Shown here: one piece after another, positions 36,661 to 48,410 of the stretch
Layout: each line of letters begins with the position of its first letter
Numbering within the stretch: position 1 is the stretch's first letter
Source: Epiperipatus broadwayi
Lineage: Eukaryota > Onychophora > Udeonychophora > Euonychophora > Peripatidae
Length of the DNA: 64,000 bases
Direction of reading: 5' to 3'
Assembly: GCA_028023455.1 (NCBI GenBank)
Contig: JAQFVV010006310.1
Coordinates: 1,054,001-1,118,000 of the forward strand
The notes under the pieces: model-generated
The model's input: the letters and a program-made list of their open reading frames with translations, nothing else
Databases searched by the model: none
What the model was told of the DNA's origin: nothing
Program-made: the position numbers and the translations under genes

Positions 36661-36910
36661 TGGTCTGACTAGCATATTTCACAAATTTTATATTTTGTCT
36701 ATTTGATGTGATGTGATGTATTATGGCTTCTCCTTAAACGAAATCAAGAATATCTCAGCAATTATGCCCAGATAAACCTGTTAGCCACTTTATTTTACAT
36801 TCCCCACTCTAAATTTACCCATAATCTGCTCTAACCCATTTCCACAATATAATCTTTGTCAACTCTATAACCTTTAAATCTAAATCCCCCTTATAAATTA
36901 CACAGGTGCC
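36661..36910 (-). repeat. Repeat homologous to the interior of the Tigger-like element
   Basis: The reverse complement of about 36711-36860 matches 25765-25960, sharing AGAGTGGGGAATG and AATAAAGTGGCTAACA followed by TCTGGGCATAATTGCTGAGA. No Tigger termini are found here, so it is either a fragment or an independent repeat that was captured by the Tigger-like element. Confidence 0.6.
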
Positions 36911-37189
36911 ATCTGGCTTTAAGTATCAGGAAATAAACTAACACATTTATTTTATTCAATATAATAAAGTAATTATTACACAGTCTCATTTGTAATGCTG
37001 GGCTAATTCGTGGAGAACATGAATTACTCCCAATTAATGATGGTAGACCACGCAATCTTACATAAACAAAGTAACACGATGTAATAATAATTTATTTACA
37101 AGTATACTTATTAATTGATGTACAATTTATTTTCTTTAATAAAATTACCAGTCATATAATAATAATTTATCTACATATTGCATTTGAAA

Positions 37190-37750
37190 CGCACATACGT
37201 GAAGCTATATTATGAATTACTAATTGCTTAGCACTTTCAGGAGCTTCGTGTTCCCATATTCATAGCTTATACTAATGATTGTTGTAGTTATCTTTTTAAT
37301 AAAGATATATGCAAATGTATGCAAATAGCCTAGATGGCCCATTTTTTCAAAATGGAGAAGCAGGCATCATGGCGTTGCGATCATCTGCAATGAAGCATGC
37401 TTCCTTAATCTCGCATTTGGCATCATTGTGTTCAGTGCACACCATTTCAGCCATAGAGGGTTCAAACACGTGACCTGTGGATTTTTGATGTTAAAAAAAT
37501 TAATTGATATGAAATTTATTTCTTTAACAAAATTCTTTCATTTTTATGCATCATAGTATCAATATATTCATAGATAATATCACATTCGCCTGTGTCTTTA
37601 ACTTTGTCTTCAATAAACTTAAATGTAATTCTACGCATGTATGAATTCATAAATATAACATTTCTTTGACTCTCATGTCTCCTAGTACTTACATATGCAT
37701 GTGTTCTGTATGCGATAGACATTGTCACTAATTTTATTACAATAATCATA
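37190..37750 (-). pseudogene. Penelope-like element F relic, related to element E
   Basis: The minus strand at about 37460-37370 reads AEMVCTEHNDAKCEIKEACF, which parallels EAKLVCTETNDVKRKIKEACF of element E. A tail hairpin with GAAAGTGCT follows at 37230-37270. An open frame at 37516-37749 lies upstream in the same orientation and may be the preceding part of the same protein. All pieces are frame-broken. Confidence 0.5.
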
Positions 37751-38340
37751 AGGAATGGTTTTTTTAGATCCTATTCTTAAATATAACTGATTATGTAATA
37801 ATAACTAAAAAGGATGGTCTTTTGGCCCTAACCCTAACTGAATAAATCTTTTATTAGTATAAAATTATAAAGAATAGCTTTTGGTCCTAAACCTAATTAA
37901 ATACAACTACAAATTTATACAGGGATGACTTGTTCTGAGATCGATTCCTAACTCATTAAACTGATAGGAATGCATTTTCCATTATGAATGTAAACATATG
38001 TAATGTATTAAACATACATCTGCTCTATATGGGATAGACATCAACACTATCTTTTTTTATTACAATAATCAAAAGAAATGATCTCTTTTTAGATCCTATT
38101 CCTAAACATAATTGCTTACATAAGTAAAAGGGATGGCCTTTTGGTTCTAATCCTAACTGAATAAACCTTTTATACAATAATTATAAGGAATAGCTTTTGG
38201 TCCTAAACCTAATATAATACAACTAGAAATTATATAAGGATTTCTTAATATGAGATCAATCTCTAAGTCATTAAACTGATAGGAATGTATTCTCTCATAT
38301 GGATGTGAATATATGTAAACTATTCAACATCAAACAAACA
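37690..38340. repeat. Tandem duplication, unit about 319 bp
   Basis: Landmark GATAGACAT recurs at 37714 and 38033. Shared blocks include TTTTAGATCCTATTC, TAGCTTTTGGTCCTAAACCT and TCATTAAACTGATAGGAATG. The copies have diverged. It lies upstream (in minus orientation) of PLE F and may be part of that element's 5' region. Confidence 0.7.
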
Positions 38341-38514
38341 ACTGTGCATATATAAGTTTATCTACATAAAATTCAGTTTTCAGTAATCAAATATAAATTT
38401 AACTATGAATGAATGAGACTAATGGAAATAATTCCATATTAACTACGATTATTTAAAATTTAGGCAATTTATATGTGTGTATTGCATTCACGTGATTATC
38501 ATTATTTCTTTATT

Positions 38515-39716
38515 TGGTTGTCGTCGAATAGCTACTATATCTCACTCGATGGCGCAGTTTTCACGCTTAAACTATAAAATATGATCATTCCCGGGCTGTT
38601 AATTATAATCATTTTGATGTGTTTTTTGTAATGCGAAAATAAAAACAAAAGAAAATCGTCTTTTTTAAATATTATTTAATTTTAAATATTATTTTTTATT
38701 AACGTATGCAAATTAAATGATAATAATAAATGTAAAATAAAATAAACAAATTACAATTTCATTTGTCTTTTTTAGTTTGCTTTTTATTAGAAAAATCAAT
38801 TTTCTATCGGAGATTTTTTTACTGGGGTTATGGCTTTTTTTGTTGTTGTTGTTTACCGCTAGTTTTTATTTCAAATAGAATGACAACTAAAAGTAAAACT
38901 TGTTACGGTTAGGTTTAGGGTTAGTTTTAGGGTTAGGTTTAGGGTTATTGTTCTGTTGTTTGTAATGCTAAAATAAAAAATATCAAAATCGTATTTTTGT
39001 AAATATTTTTTTACTAACATCTATAAAATAAATGATAACAATAAACATAAACTATATTCAACAAATTATAACAGTAGTCAGAGAAAAGAAACTAAAACTT
39101 TTTTAAACAACGACAAATATATATATAAAATGTTTATAATATATGCTTTTTATGACATTTAAAAAAACAGTGTACAATTGTACTTTTCTTACTGGATATT
39201 TTTGTGTTAACGCTCTTTTTTATTTCAAAAATAGACAGACGGTACAATCTTCTTTGTCTCATGGAATGTTACGAACAGTACGTTACTTGACTCGTTACCT
39301 ACTTCCAACTCACTTTATACATATATCTCGTCAACATTTACTACTTAAAACTTCAATACACTACGGTATAAAAAGTCTGTTAATTATTACTTTACAAAAT
39401 CGGAACATTTCAATACTTTAAAATAAAAAAAAATCAAATGAAAACAACATTTCCATCCAATTCAAAAAAACACACCCTCTCCCCAAGCCGTAACCATTTT
39501 ATAAACTGTGCGATATTCGGAAAATGTATTTGCTGCGTAAAACATACATGCTGTACTGTGACGCGACATAGCGGCCTGCAATCTGTAGCACAACAAAAAA
39601 GTTGTATTATAGAAAATGCAGGTTCGAACGTGTCGGCCGCGGAAACAGCATTTTTATGTGTTTTAGCGTGAAAACAGCGCCATCCAGTGGGATATAGGGC
39701 TCATCGACGAATACCC
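38515..39716. mobile_element. Unclassified TIR element, 1.2 kb, 6-bp TTTATT duplication
   Basis: The termini are imperfect inverted repeats of about 65 bp. Shared segments include TCGTCGA, CTATATC(T/C)CACT, GATGGCGC and GTTTTCACGCT. The element is bounded by TTTATT at 38509-38514 and 39717-39722. The interior holds two copies of an AT-rich block (about 38626-38760 and 38955-39070) separated by a telomere-like run of (G/A)GTTAGGGTT repeats. Frames at 39143-39421 and 39438-39671 have no recognisable domain; the second includes the right TIR and is presumably spurious. Confidence 0.6.
38906..38948. repeat. Telomere-like TTAGGG/TTAGGTT repeat
   Basis: Short interstitial array of GGTTAGGGTTA-type units with variants, inside the TIR element. 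Confidence 0.7.
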
Positions 39717-39722
39717 TTTATT

Positions 39723-42500
39723 GTTTTCTCTTATTATTAACTTATCTAAAATTCATAAACTTAGCGTTTGTATGTTATATATAATTTTTTTTTTTTTTAA
39801 AAAAAAAAAAACAATTTTAACAATTAAAGAAAAGTTCTTATAAATTCATTTCTCTCTCTTTTTTTAATTAACAGTTTCTTTTAAAATAATACCCAGATAA
39901 TAACTCTTATTTACAAATTCGAAATAAAGTACAAATCAATTTTTAAATACAAGACTTTGGCAAAACAAAATAATTGGTATTTACTTCTTTCTGGCAAATA
40001 TCAAATGTCTATTTAGGGTGACCATTTTTTAAGTAAGCTCTAATTCTTGATTTGAGCTGGACTTATTCAAATTATGATTTAAAAGTGTTCCAGACCAGAT
40101 CTAAGTAACTGTTAGTAGTGTCTTCCTTTTTATTCACAAAGCATAATCAATCCTGGAATTGAATGAAGTAGTATTCCAATCTGATCAAAAGAAAAGAAAA
40201 ACTGATTTTTATATCTAACACTTAGTTTTTTTCTTGAATCTCATTTCAGTTCTTTTTTTTTAAAAAAAACACAAAACCATATTTATATATAATTTTGTTT
40301 AGCCGAAAGAAAAAAAAAATTATTTTTATTGAAATGAATAATGGATTGTTCATTTAAATATATATTTATAGAAACATATTAAAACAGAATATACAATTCT
40401 GGGTTTTGGTTATTTTTCTCATATAATCATTTCCAAAGCACATAATCTAAAACGTTATACAAATGTGTTGATATAAATACCATTTATAAATAAATATTAA
40501 TTTAGCTCAAATATAAACAAAATCATTTTATTTACATTATTATAATTCTATTTTTTTTTAAAAAAAATTCACTATATATATATACTTGTCACAAAATTTC
40601 AGTATTATATGGCACTTTCAATTTTAAAATTATTTTATCTTAATCCTCTAAAATTTCTTGTGAAATTGTTAGTTACAATGTTAGTTACAATTATTAAAAG
40701 TAAACAATTTTTATAAATAACACAAAAGTTTTAAAATTAATTAATAAATAATAAAATTATTGCAAAATAGTTTGTCCATAAATAACTAAAGAAAAACATC
40801 TCGTTTGAAAATAAATAAATTTATAGAAGTCTGAATAGTTTTTTTTTTATTATTATTAGTTTAAAACAAAATACAGTTTGCTAAAAGTCAATTAATTCAT
40901 AGTTTTATATATTAAAGAGTAATTGGAAGGGGGAGAGAAGTTAACTTAGAAAAGTTACAGGTAGTTGAATTTCAAATAATTAAAAGTTAAAGTTATTTGT
41001 TTAAAAGTTAAAGTTATAGCAATTTAAAATCTTGTACATAAAATTAAAAAACCTCTTTTCATTTAATTTAAAGAAATGTAAATATATATGTGCATTAATA
41101 GCAAGATGGTAAACATAAAAAATAATAATAAAATGGGTGCGTGTTAAAATTATGGATTATAAAAGTTAAATATTAAAAAACAAATGAAAGCGTATAATTG
41201 GAATGTCTCCCAAGGATTGTATACAATCATAAACTATATACAAATGAATTAGCAATGGCTATTAATTAAAGAATCCATAAGCAAGTAATTAATTAAAATA
41301 TTATCAAAAATTTAATCAAAAGCAATGGACGAATTTTCAACAATGAATATAGCTGTGGGGTATAGAAACTGATTAAAAAATGACAACAGGCCATCACATA
41401 AATAGTCAGTTTTTCACAATTTAATTATTCAGTCCTGCGACGTATCCAGACAGTGTTTTTTCATGTATCTAAAAACAATGCAGTATTAGCAGCCATCGGA
41501 ATCATACGGCCAGACTCCAGCCTCAGTCCGATGGAACATCAGCAATCTGCCCAATAAAAGTAATACCTGCCTAATAATTTGAAGCCACCAGAGATATCTA
41601 AATGTCTTGAATAAGAATTTTACGAATAGCAATCATAGGAACCTGCACAGAAGCCTAAAATCCAACCGGTTGGTAAAAACTCACATGAAGCAGCAAACAA
41701 CAAGAATTCAATGTACAAAATCCTATAGGTAATGAATAACATTTTCTTATGCCATTTCTGATATTAATATAGCCATTGCAATAATTTGAAGCCTCCAGAG
41801 TCAGTAAAATAAATGAACTCTATAGCATGCATAAAACGAACTATTGATGTGTGTGTATTTTAAATGCCTTGTATTATTTGAAGCTTTATGTTATATTATA
41901 TTGTTATGTTCTTAAGAATGTGTGTGTGTGGTTATTATATAAAAAATATCAGTGTTAGATTAATTAAGAAACTATAAAAGTAGTTTACAAATCATAATAG
42001 TAATCATTTAGTTAAAATAAATTATCTTTAAAACTTAATATTTTGTCGGTCAATTCTTTTATCACTAATTAAAGCAGTAATGTATTATATTATTCTTTTG
42101 ATTGAGCTCGTTGGGATTTCTTGGGCACTGAATTAGTTTACTGTTATTCAGAGTGTGTTAACTACTGTAGTTAACTGGTGCCTGGAGTTACTCCGAAACA
42201 AAAAAAATGCTTTGAATGATAGGTGTTGAATTCTGCAGCTGAAAAGATTTATGTCCTTCAAACGTGGTCGCAGTTATATATTTTATATATCTCTGGCTTG
42301 GGCATGGGTGCCTCCGGGTATTATGATTTTCTGCCTAAGGGGCCCAGTGTGGAGCAATATTTAAATTGCATTGGTGTAGATTGAATTAATAAATGATTGT
42401 ATCATTTTTTTTTTGTATAAAAGTAAGTCTTACAATTTGCTTTTCACAAGTATAGATTTTTTTATTGAAGAATTTAAAAAAATTCATGGTAGACTGAGTT
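39723..42500. other. Intronic sequence; mostly AT-rich with a less AT-rich block at 41430-41820
   Basis: No gene recognised. The block at 41430-41820 has mixed base composition and a short internal repeat (AATAATTTGAAGCC at about 41572 and 41791), so it may be an unrecognised repeat. Around 42240-42290 a CTGAAAAG...TTCAAACGTGG string resembles the PLE tail hairpin, but weakly. Confidence 0.4.
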
Positions 42501-42511
42501 TCCCAAAAGAT

Positions 42512-42697
42512 CTACAACACCCAGTTGAGTATAAAATCCATAACTAAGAACAGTACAATAAATAAAGAAGTTCCATTAATTTTATTCAGAGATGGCCTTA
42601 TTTTTTCTATATTTAAAATCTTTTTAATTAATCTCTCTCTGTAATTACCATTTTCTCTCATAACAAAAATCTGCCATGTAACTGATATTGAGAACAT
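42512..42697 (-). pseudogene. Possible Penelope-like GIY-YIG C-terminal relic
   Basis: The minus frame contains YRERLIKKILNIEKIRPSLN followed by KINGTS. This resembles the terminal helix and R-P-x-L-N motif of PLE nucleases (compare INEIKPELNR in element A). The catalytic glutamate position is not clearly kept and no upstream domain was found. Confidence 0.35.
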
Positions 42698-43559
42698 AAT
42701 TATTGTATATATTCAGATTTGGAGTCTTAGTTTAGTTTTGGCTCTAGTTATATTGAGCATATTTACGAGCTATTATTTAGAACAATAAATTTACTGATCC
42801 TTATTTGGAGTTTTTTATTTTTTCATTATAGCTCGAGAAGAAAATTGACTGAATACTAGTTTATTTCTATTCCTTAAGATCTATGTCATCTTTGCATATT
42901 ACTTTTAAGAATAAACTCACTCTTAAAATGAATCACAATTAACAAATTGTCAAATTCTTTATCACCGTTATGTATGGATTTGCCTCCAAACTCAATTTTA
43001 GCTTTTTTAGATGCTGATGAGAATTTTTTTTTGTTTTTTGGAGCACAATGTTAATGAGGATTTACTATATCATCTAAATCATTTGATATATTCATTATAT
43101 ATGTGTGTGTATGTATCTTGCAACTGCTGAATAGCAATGGTTTATTCAATAGTAAGTACTTGTATTCACATTTGGGAAAAAAAATTTCAGATCACAAACA
43201 GGCTTATGGATTTCTTTCACATAGACAGCCAATCCATTGACAACTCAGCTAGCTTACTGATAGTAATCATTAAAGATATTTAAATATGAAGTAAAGGATA
43301 AAGATTGTCAGTTTAATCTGGATTGTTTTGTTGATTGTTAACATGATAATCAAAAAAATAAACAAATGTGGTAATGTGATATGGTCTTTAGCATTGTACT
43401 CCTATTTAGCTATATTATATTTTACTATTAGATGTTCTGGAGAATTGCATAGTGATATATGAAAAGGGAGACTCTTAATAGCCAATATTGATCATACTTA
43501 TCTAAGAATTTTTGAGGACTAAATCTAGGAGATATATTGTTGAGTTTATCATAAACTAA

Positions 43560-43810
43560 GCTAAAATAAGAGCATCTCTCTAGTTTGGTGCTATTTATAA
43601 TGTTATGTAATTAATGATTACCAAACGATAGTGGATTTAAATCACCTGATAGAATTGCTGCCTTTTGCTTTTATCAGTGAGACTTGGGATTCAAAACTAG
43701 AATTAATACAAATTTTGTATGTAGAAACTACTTTTAACTTCATTTTAGTTCCAGATATAAACTTGAAATTTCGTAATCTTAACATTTTGAATTCAAGTCA
43801 ACTTACTTGA
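43560..43810 (-). repeat. SINE-like repeat with degenerate hammerhead motif (copy 4)
   Basis: On the minus strand: TTGAATCCCAAGTCTCACTG, then ATAAAAGCAAAAGGCAGCAA. The core (CTGATAA and GCAA) is decayed. It shares the upstream TTTCAAGTTTATATCTGG-type block with copy 3 and the terminal TTGGTAATCATTAATTAC-type block with the others. Confidence 0.5.
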
Positions 43811-43889
43811 ACTTTTATATAGATCTTTCCCCTTGATTACAAATGTTAATAATAATGCAACACTTAATTCTTTATCTTTTACAATATAT

Positions 43890-44050
43890 AATAAACAAGA
43901 GTTTCTCTCTACTTTAATACCATCTATAATAAGTTTGGATAATTTATTGATTACCATTTGCCAGTGCACTTATATTCCCATCCCTTGATTGTTTTCTGAT
44001 TTTTGCCTTTATTAGTGAGACTTGGGATTCAAAACTGGAAGATTGTAAAT
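43890..44050 (-). repeat. SINE-like repeat with degenerate hammerhead motif (copy 5)
   Basis: On the minus strand: CCCAAGTCTCACTAATAAAG, GCAAAAATCAGAAAACAATC, then AAGGGATGGGAATATAAGTG. It lies directly against the RTE relic that starts near 44055. Confidence 0.5.
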
Positions 44051-44859
44051 ATATTTTCTTATAATATTAAATTACTTTTTTGTTTTAATAATCTGACAAA
44101 GATATTTTTAGATGTTAATTTCTTTTAATTCATTATATTAATCATTTGTTCAACCATAATACATCACTTTATATTCTTTTTACTATTTATATTTAATCCT
44201 ACTTTCTGCTGATGAAAAAAATTTTTTTTTTGTGAAAACCATAACATCTGAAAAATTTAATTGATTTAAGTAATCTTCATTTGTTTTTATTATTTTAACT
44301 TTTCATAAAACTGCTGTTAAAAATTTTGGAGAGGTGAAATCACCCTGTCTATATTCTTTATAGTATTAATCTCTTTATTAACACTATGTAATTAATCATT
44401 ACAACTCCATTTTGATATTCTTTAAAGTATGACAATATCTTTAATCTATATCTTTATTTTGCAAAGTTTTTAATCACTACTAAAAATAGTCAAATACTTT
44501 TTATAATCTAAAAATTCAATACAAAATGGCAAGTAATATTCATTAGTTATTTCTATAACTTCTCTTAATATTTGAATATATTTACTGTGCTATAATTATT
44601 TTTAAATTCACTTAATCTTTTTATTGGTTTGAATCCAAAGTTTTCTATAGGAGAATTGCAGTAATTTTAATAAAGATCTTGTATAGACTTATAATTTTTA
44701 ACATTTTCACTTTCATCTTTCTTGAAAATTGATGTCATCATTACATTTTTCCAATTATCTTACTTTTTTAATATTTTCTCTAGTTCCTCATCTATTTATT
44801 TTAAAATATCTATGATAATTTTATTAGAGCCATCTACTATAGGCTTGACTAAAATCCTC

Positions 44860-44965
44860 TATCAAGGCTGACTTATTTCTGGATTTTGTATTTTTATTAA
44901 AGACTAGAATTCAAAACAAGAACTAATGCATTTATGTATCTAATAATTAACCTTTATCCATTTAT
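44860..44965 (-). repeat. SINE-like repeat fragment (copy 6)
   Basis: The minus strand shows TTTGAATTCTAGTCTTTAAT and ATCCAGAAATAAGTCAGCC, matching the motif region of copy 8. Truncated. Confidence 0.4.
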
Positions 44966-45064
44966 TTACTATTCAAGATAATAATTTGAAATTAAAAAAA
45001 AAAGCTTAATAGGATAATTTCTTTGTATGGCTATATAGATTTGATACCAGATCAATAAAGAATG

Positions 45065-45235
45065 GCTGCTAAATCCACAAGTGCATTAGTTCCAGCTTGG
45101 AATACTAGTCCACATGGATGTAGACAAAAGCTAGAGACCAGTGGGTCTGGAGATGGTGATTTTATAGCACTAATCTATCTGGTGTTCATTGATTATTTAG
45201 AGTTTACAATACATGGCTTTAGAGTAAGATGAAAA
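45065..45235 (+). repeat. SINE-like repeat (copy 7)
   Basis: Keeps AGTTCCAGCTTGGAAT, then GACAAAAGCTAGAGACCAGT and TCTGGAGATGGTGATTTTAT, followed by TTCATTGATTATTTAGAG. The hammerhead core is no longer recognisable in full. Confidence 0.45.
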
Positions 45236-45990
45236 TAACTATTATTGGATACATGTGAGTAAACTTCTGAGAAGTCATGTGATGTTTTTGGTAATTCTAC
45301 CATTTCTTGAAACTCCCATTTTTCATAAATTTCTTGCCATTTCAAAATATGTTGTAATTGTAGGGGCTACTTCACTTCTTTATTCTTTATTACTAAGGAG
45401 TTCTTTGTAGAATTCTTCCACATACTTCATAATGTCATTCCTCTTTTTCTTCTTATTGCTGAAATAATTTTTTTTTGTAATATCAAAATGTTTATATTTT
45501 TGAGACTTTTGTTCTCTTCTCTGTAGCATTCCTTGCCAATTTACAATTATATTTTTATGTATCATTATTCAATTTTTTTTTTTTGCACCATTTTACAGAA
45601 TTTCTGGTATTAAATTCTTGTAAATGTGTCGTAATTCTTTTCTTCGTACATTGCTGTGTCTCAGTTGAAAATTTATTTGTGATCAGTTATCTTCTTATTT
45701 ATTATATTGAAGTCTAAGTTTTATACATGGATCTTATAAATACATATGTACATTGATATAATTTATTAAACATATTCATAGATATAGGTAACATATTCAA
45801 GATATATGAAACACACAAAAATGCAAACAACAAAATTTGTAAATTCATTCAAGGTATTGATATAGGCAACTAGTTGTTTGTTTTTTTTCACATAATTGTT
45901 TGCAATTTGATTAACCAATTTTATTAGAGATATTTAGATTAAGTTTACATATATCTTGGATTTAATAACTTCTATATTTATTAATTATCT

Positions 45991-46259
45991 ATATAAATAC
46001 AATTTATCCAAACCACTTCGAACACTTAGCAAAACTCTTTATTTGTACATATATACATACATCTATGTTTCAACTATCCTGCAGTCTTCTTCAGAGCCAG
46101 TTCACTTTAATCTCTTAAAAAACGTTTTTTTAAGAGATTAAAATGAACTGGCTCTGAAAAAGACTGCATGACAGATGAAATGTAGGTGTATGTATATATG
46201 TACAAATAAAGAATTTTGCAAAAAGTGTTTGAAGTGATTTGGATAAATTGTATTTATAG
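45991..46259. mobile_element. Short palindromic PLE-type tail repeat
   Basis: Arms at 45991-46123 and 46124-46259 are inverted repeats with no spacer (centre AAAACGTTTT). Each arm reads outward GAACTGGCTCTGAA(G/A)A, AGACTGCA, then GAAA, a hammerhead-like order with CTGAAGA intact on the minus strand (46088-46094). It ends in GTACAAATAAAGA(A/G)TTTTGC, which may act as a polyadenylation-type tail. The open frame at 45956-46141 is incidental. Confidence 0.65.
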
Positions 46260-47700
46260 GATATTACAGCAAAATAAAGAAAAGGTGATTTTGGTAATTA
46301 TATATATAATTATTAATTGCATTGAACTCCAGATTCTGACAGACTATTTATAAGTTATATGTGTGCATAATTTTCATGGTTTTGATTATTTATTTATTTT
46401 TACTTTTAAATAAAATCATGATATCTAATTTAAATATTATGCATTGTCATATCCATACATTTAGAAGTGCTGATTGTTATATCCTCTCTATGAAATACAT
46501 ATTGTGGTGAAATAGTTATTGATTTATTTCTTTGTATTGATATATTATGACTAATTATTTATTTATTGTTTATCATGTTTGATTGCAATTTGATTAAACC
46601 AAATTATTTATTTACTTTATTGAGAAGAAGTTAATTTTGTATAAATATACATTGAATAGGGTTCTTATATATGTAAATATGTAAAAGCAAAAATCTTTAA
46701 ATATTTTATGTTGATTCTTTCTCTACTTTCCCATATACATTTATATACACTATAATGACTGATCTTGTTTTTGTTTTTGTCTCATGTATCAAAAGCAGAC
46801 TTATATTCTCATGTATTGCTGTGTTTTTATCATTCTAACTGCAATTTTTTGTGCGTTTTTCTATATCATTGAATCAGTAAAACATTCATTTTCAAATGCA
46901 AAATAAATAAAGTAAAATTTTACAGTTTAGAAAATATTAAAATTATGTATTTAAAATTTCTTCAAGCATGCAACATAAAGCATAAAATATGTTTTAATTA
47001 TATTCATTTAATTATTATATTAAAAAATATCAGTTGATTATTATAACTTTTGAATACCATTTGCATTTCTGTTATTTTATAGTGCAAGCAAACAAGAAAA
47101 TTTTTTAGAATGTTTATTCTATATAAAACTTTCCTTAAAAATAAACTTTAGCATCATCATGCCAAACAACAATGAAAAGCACAGTCCAAAGAAAATATTT
47201 CTTACAAATCACTGAATATGTGCCTAATCAGGATATCTGATAAGTTAATTTTTGTGAATAATAAATTGTTTTTCAGTGGAAAAATTTAAGAATTTTAAAG
47301 ATCAACTGTAGACAAAATTTTGTTAATTTATCTTTATGATTCATACTTATGAATTTTTGCATTCTTTTAGTATATTGCACAGTCAGTAAACTGTTATATA
47401 GAGATTTTACATCTAAAGTACCATTATTTTAATTTAACATTACTATAGGTCATCCGTCAAGATGGTTATTATTATTTTTAATATGTTAAATACTATTAAC
47501 TTCTTCAGAAAATTAACATCCATAATGCTGACTTGAACGATGAGACAAATTCAACCACTATTTGAAATCGCTTTTTGAATTATAATTAGCTGAACGACAA
47601 ACAGTTCTAAGCAATGGATATAATAATTACAATAAGTATGTTGGGGAGGGGGGTTGATCATGATCAGGTTAATCATTTCATGTTCATCATATAATTATAT
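46260..47700. other. AT-rich intronic sequence, no feature seen
   Basis: No open frame, repeat or RNA signal that I can support. Confidence 0.5.
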
Positions 47701-47704
47701 TATC

Positions 47705-47832
47705 ACAGCTCTTATGCTTAAACAAACCAATAGAATATTAGCAATCTATCATCACGATATCATTACAATTGTAGTGTTATGTTCATAATAATTTGCTAAT
47801 ATTTTATTGATTTATTTATGCATGAGTCTATG
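47705..47832. mobile_element. Hairpin MITE, copy 2
   Basis: Termini ACAGCTCTTATGCTTAAAC and, on the reverse complement of the right end, ATAGACTCATGCATAAAT form an imperfect hairpin. Shares ATATTAGCAATCTA with the copy at 21175-21310. Confidence 0.45.
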
Positions 47833-47961
47833 ATAATTTACATATAAATAACTAGTTTGCTTTTGCTATTTATGGTTTATCAAATCATTAATACATTTTG
47901 ATTTTATTGATTGTTCATTATAATTACTTTTTTGTAAAAAATAATTTTTTTTTTTTTTCAG

Positions 47962-48141
47962 GATGGAAGTAAAAATGGTCGGGAAGTTTCAGATTCAGAT
48001 GATGCAGCAACTGCAAATCAGAAACGAATGAATGCTGATCCTTTAGAGGTTATGCTTTTGAATATGGGGTATCGGATAACAGGAGTTTTGGAAGGTGATG
48101 AAGATGGAGATAGGGATGTTGTTCCTTGCCGGCCAAGCTAA
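47962..48141 (+). CDS. WDTC1: WDTC1 last coding exon
   Basis: Begins in phase 0 after the polypyrimidine acceptor (T)nCAG|. Encodes 59 residues and a TAA stop: DGSKNGREVSDSDDAATANQ, then KRMNADPLEVMLLNMGYRIT, and a final acidic stretch ending VVPCRPS. The RMNADPLEVMLLNMGYRITG block and the terminal CRPS are invariant features of animal WDTC1 and fix the C-terminus. The upstream intron is 16.1 kb and contains the second hAT-like element, PLE relics, the TIR element and the RTE relic. Confidence 0.97.
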   Translation, partial: DGSKNGREVSDSDDAATANQKRMNADPLEVMLLNMGYRITGVLEGDEDGDRDVVPCRPS

Positions 48142-48410
48142 TCCATGTCTTCTTAAGAGTATCATCTTTAATATGTATTTGTAAATTATTCTTTATTTTA
48201 TTTGGGGGCTGGGAAAGAAAGAGATAAGGTATACCGAAGTAATATGAGAAAACTATTCGGAAGGCAGAAAAATTGATATTATATATATATATATTTTTGT
48301 TTATTTTTCTTTTGTAAATTTTTTTTTTTGTGCTTCATCATTTTTTTTTTGTGAATATTTGCAATCTGAAAAAAAAAAAAAATTAATAAAGGATGTGGCT
48401 TCCTCCTGTA
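48142..48410 (+). other. WDTC1: WDTC1 3' UTR with polyadenylation signal
   Basis: AATAAA at 48385-48390 lies about 245 bp after the stop codon, just downstream of a poly-A run. This is the nearest canonical signal, although later AATAAA sites in the AT-rich flank could also be used. Confidence 0.6.

Larger units (their letters stand above)
44055..45700 (-). mobile_element. Decayed RTE-clade LINE relic
   Basis: The reverse complement follows the RTE copy at 58437-61683 from the region before RT motif C (about 44090-44280) through the RT, to the linker at about 45380-45565 and further to about 45690. Frame 45565-45380 retains NIIVNWQGMLQRREQ and KKKKRNDIMKYVEEFYKELL, equivalent to the RTE linker. 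Many indels. SINE-like copies at 44860-44965 and 45065-45235 are inserted within it. Confidence 0.65.

Noticed and set aside
39143-39671. Two ORFs of 92 and 77 codons in the TIR element
   Set aside because: No recognisable domain. One overlaps the terminal inverted repeat, and neither has homologous support in the window.
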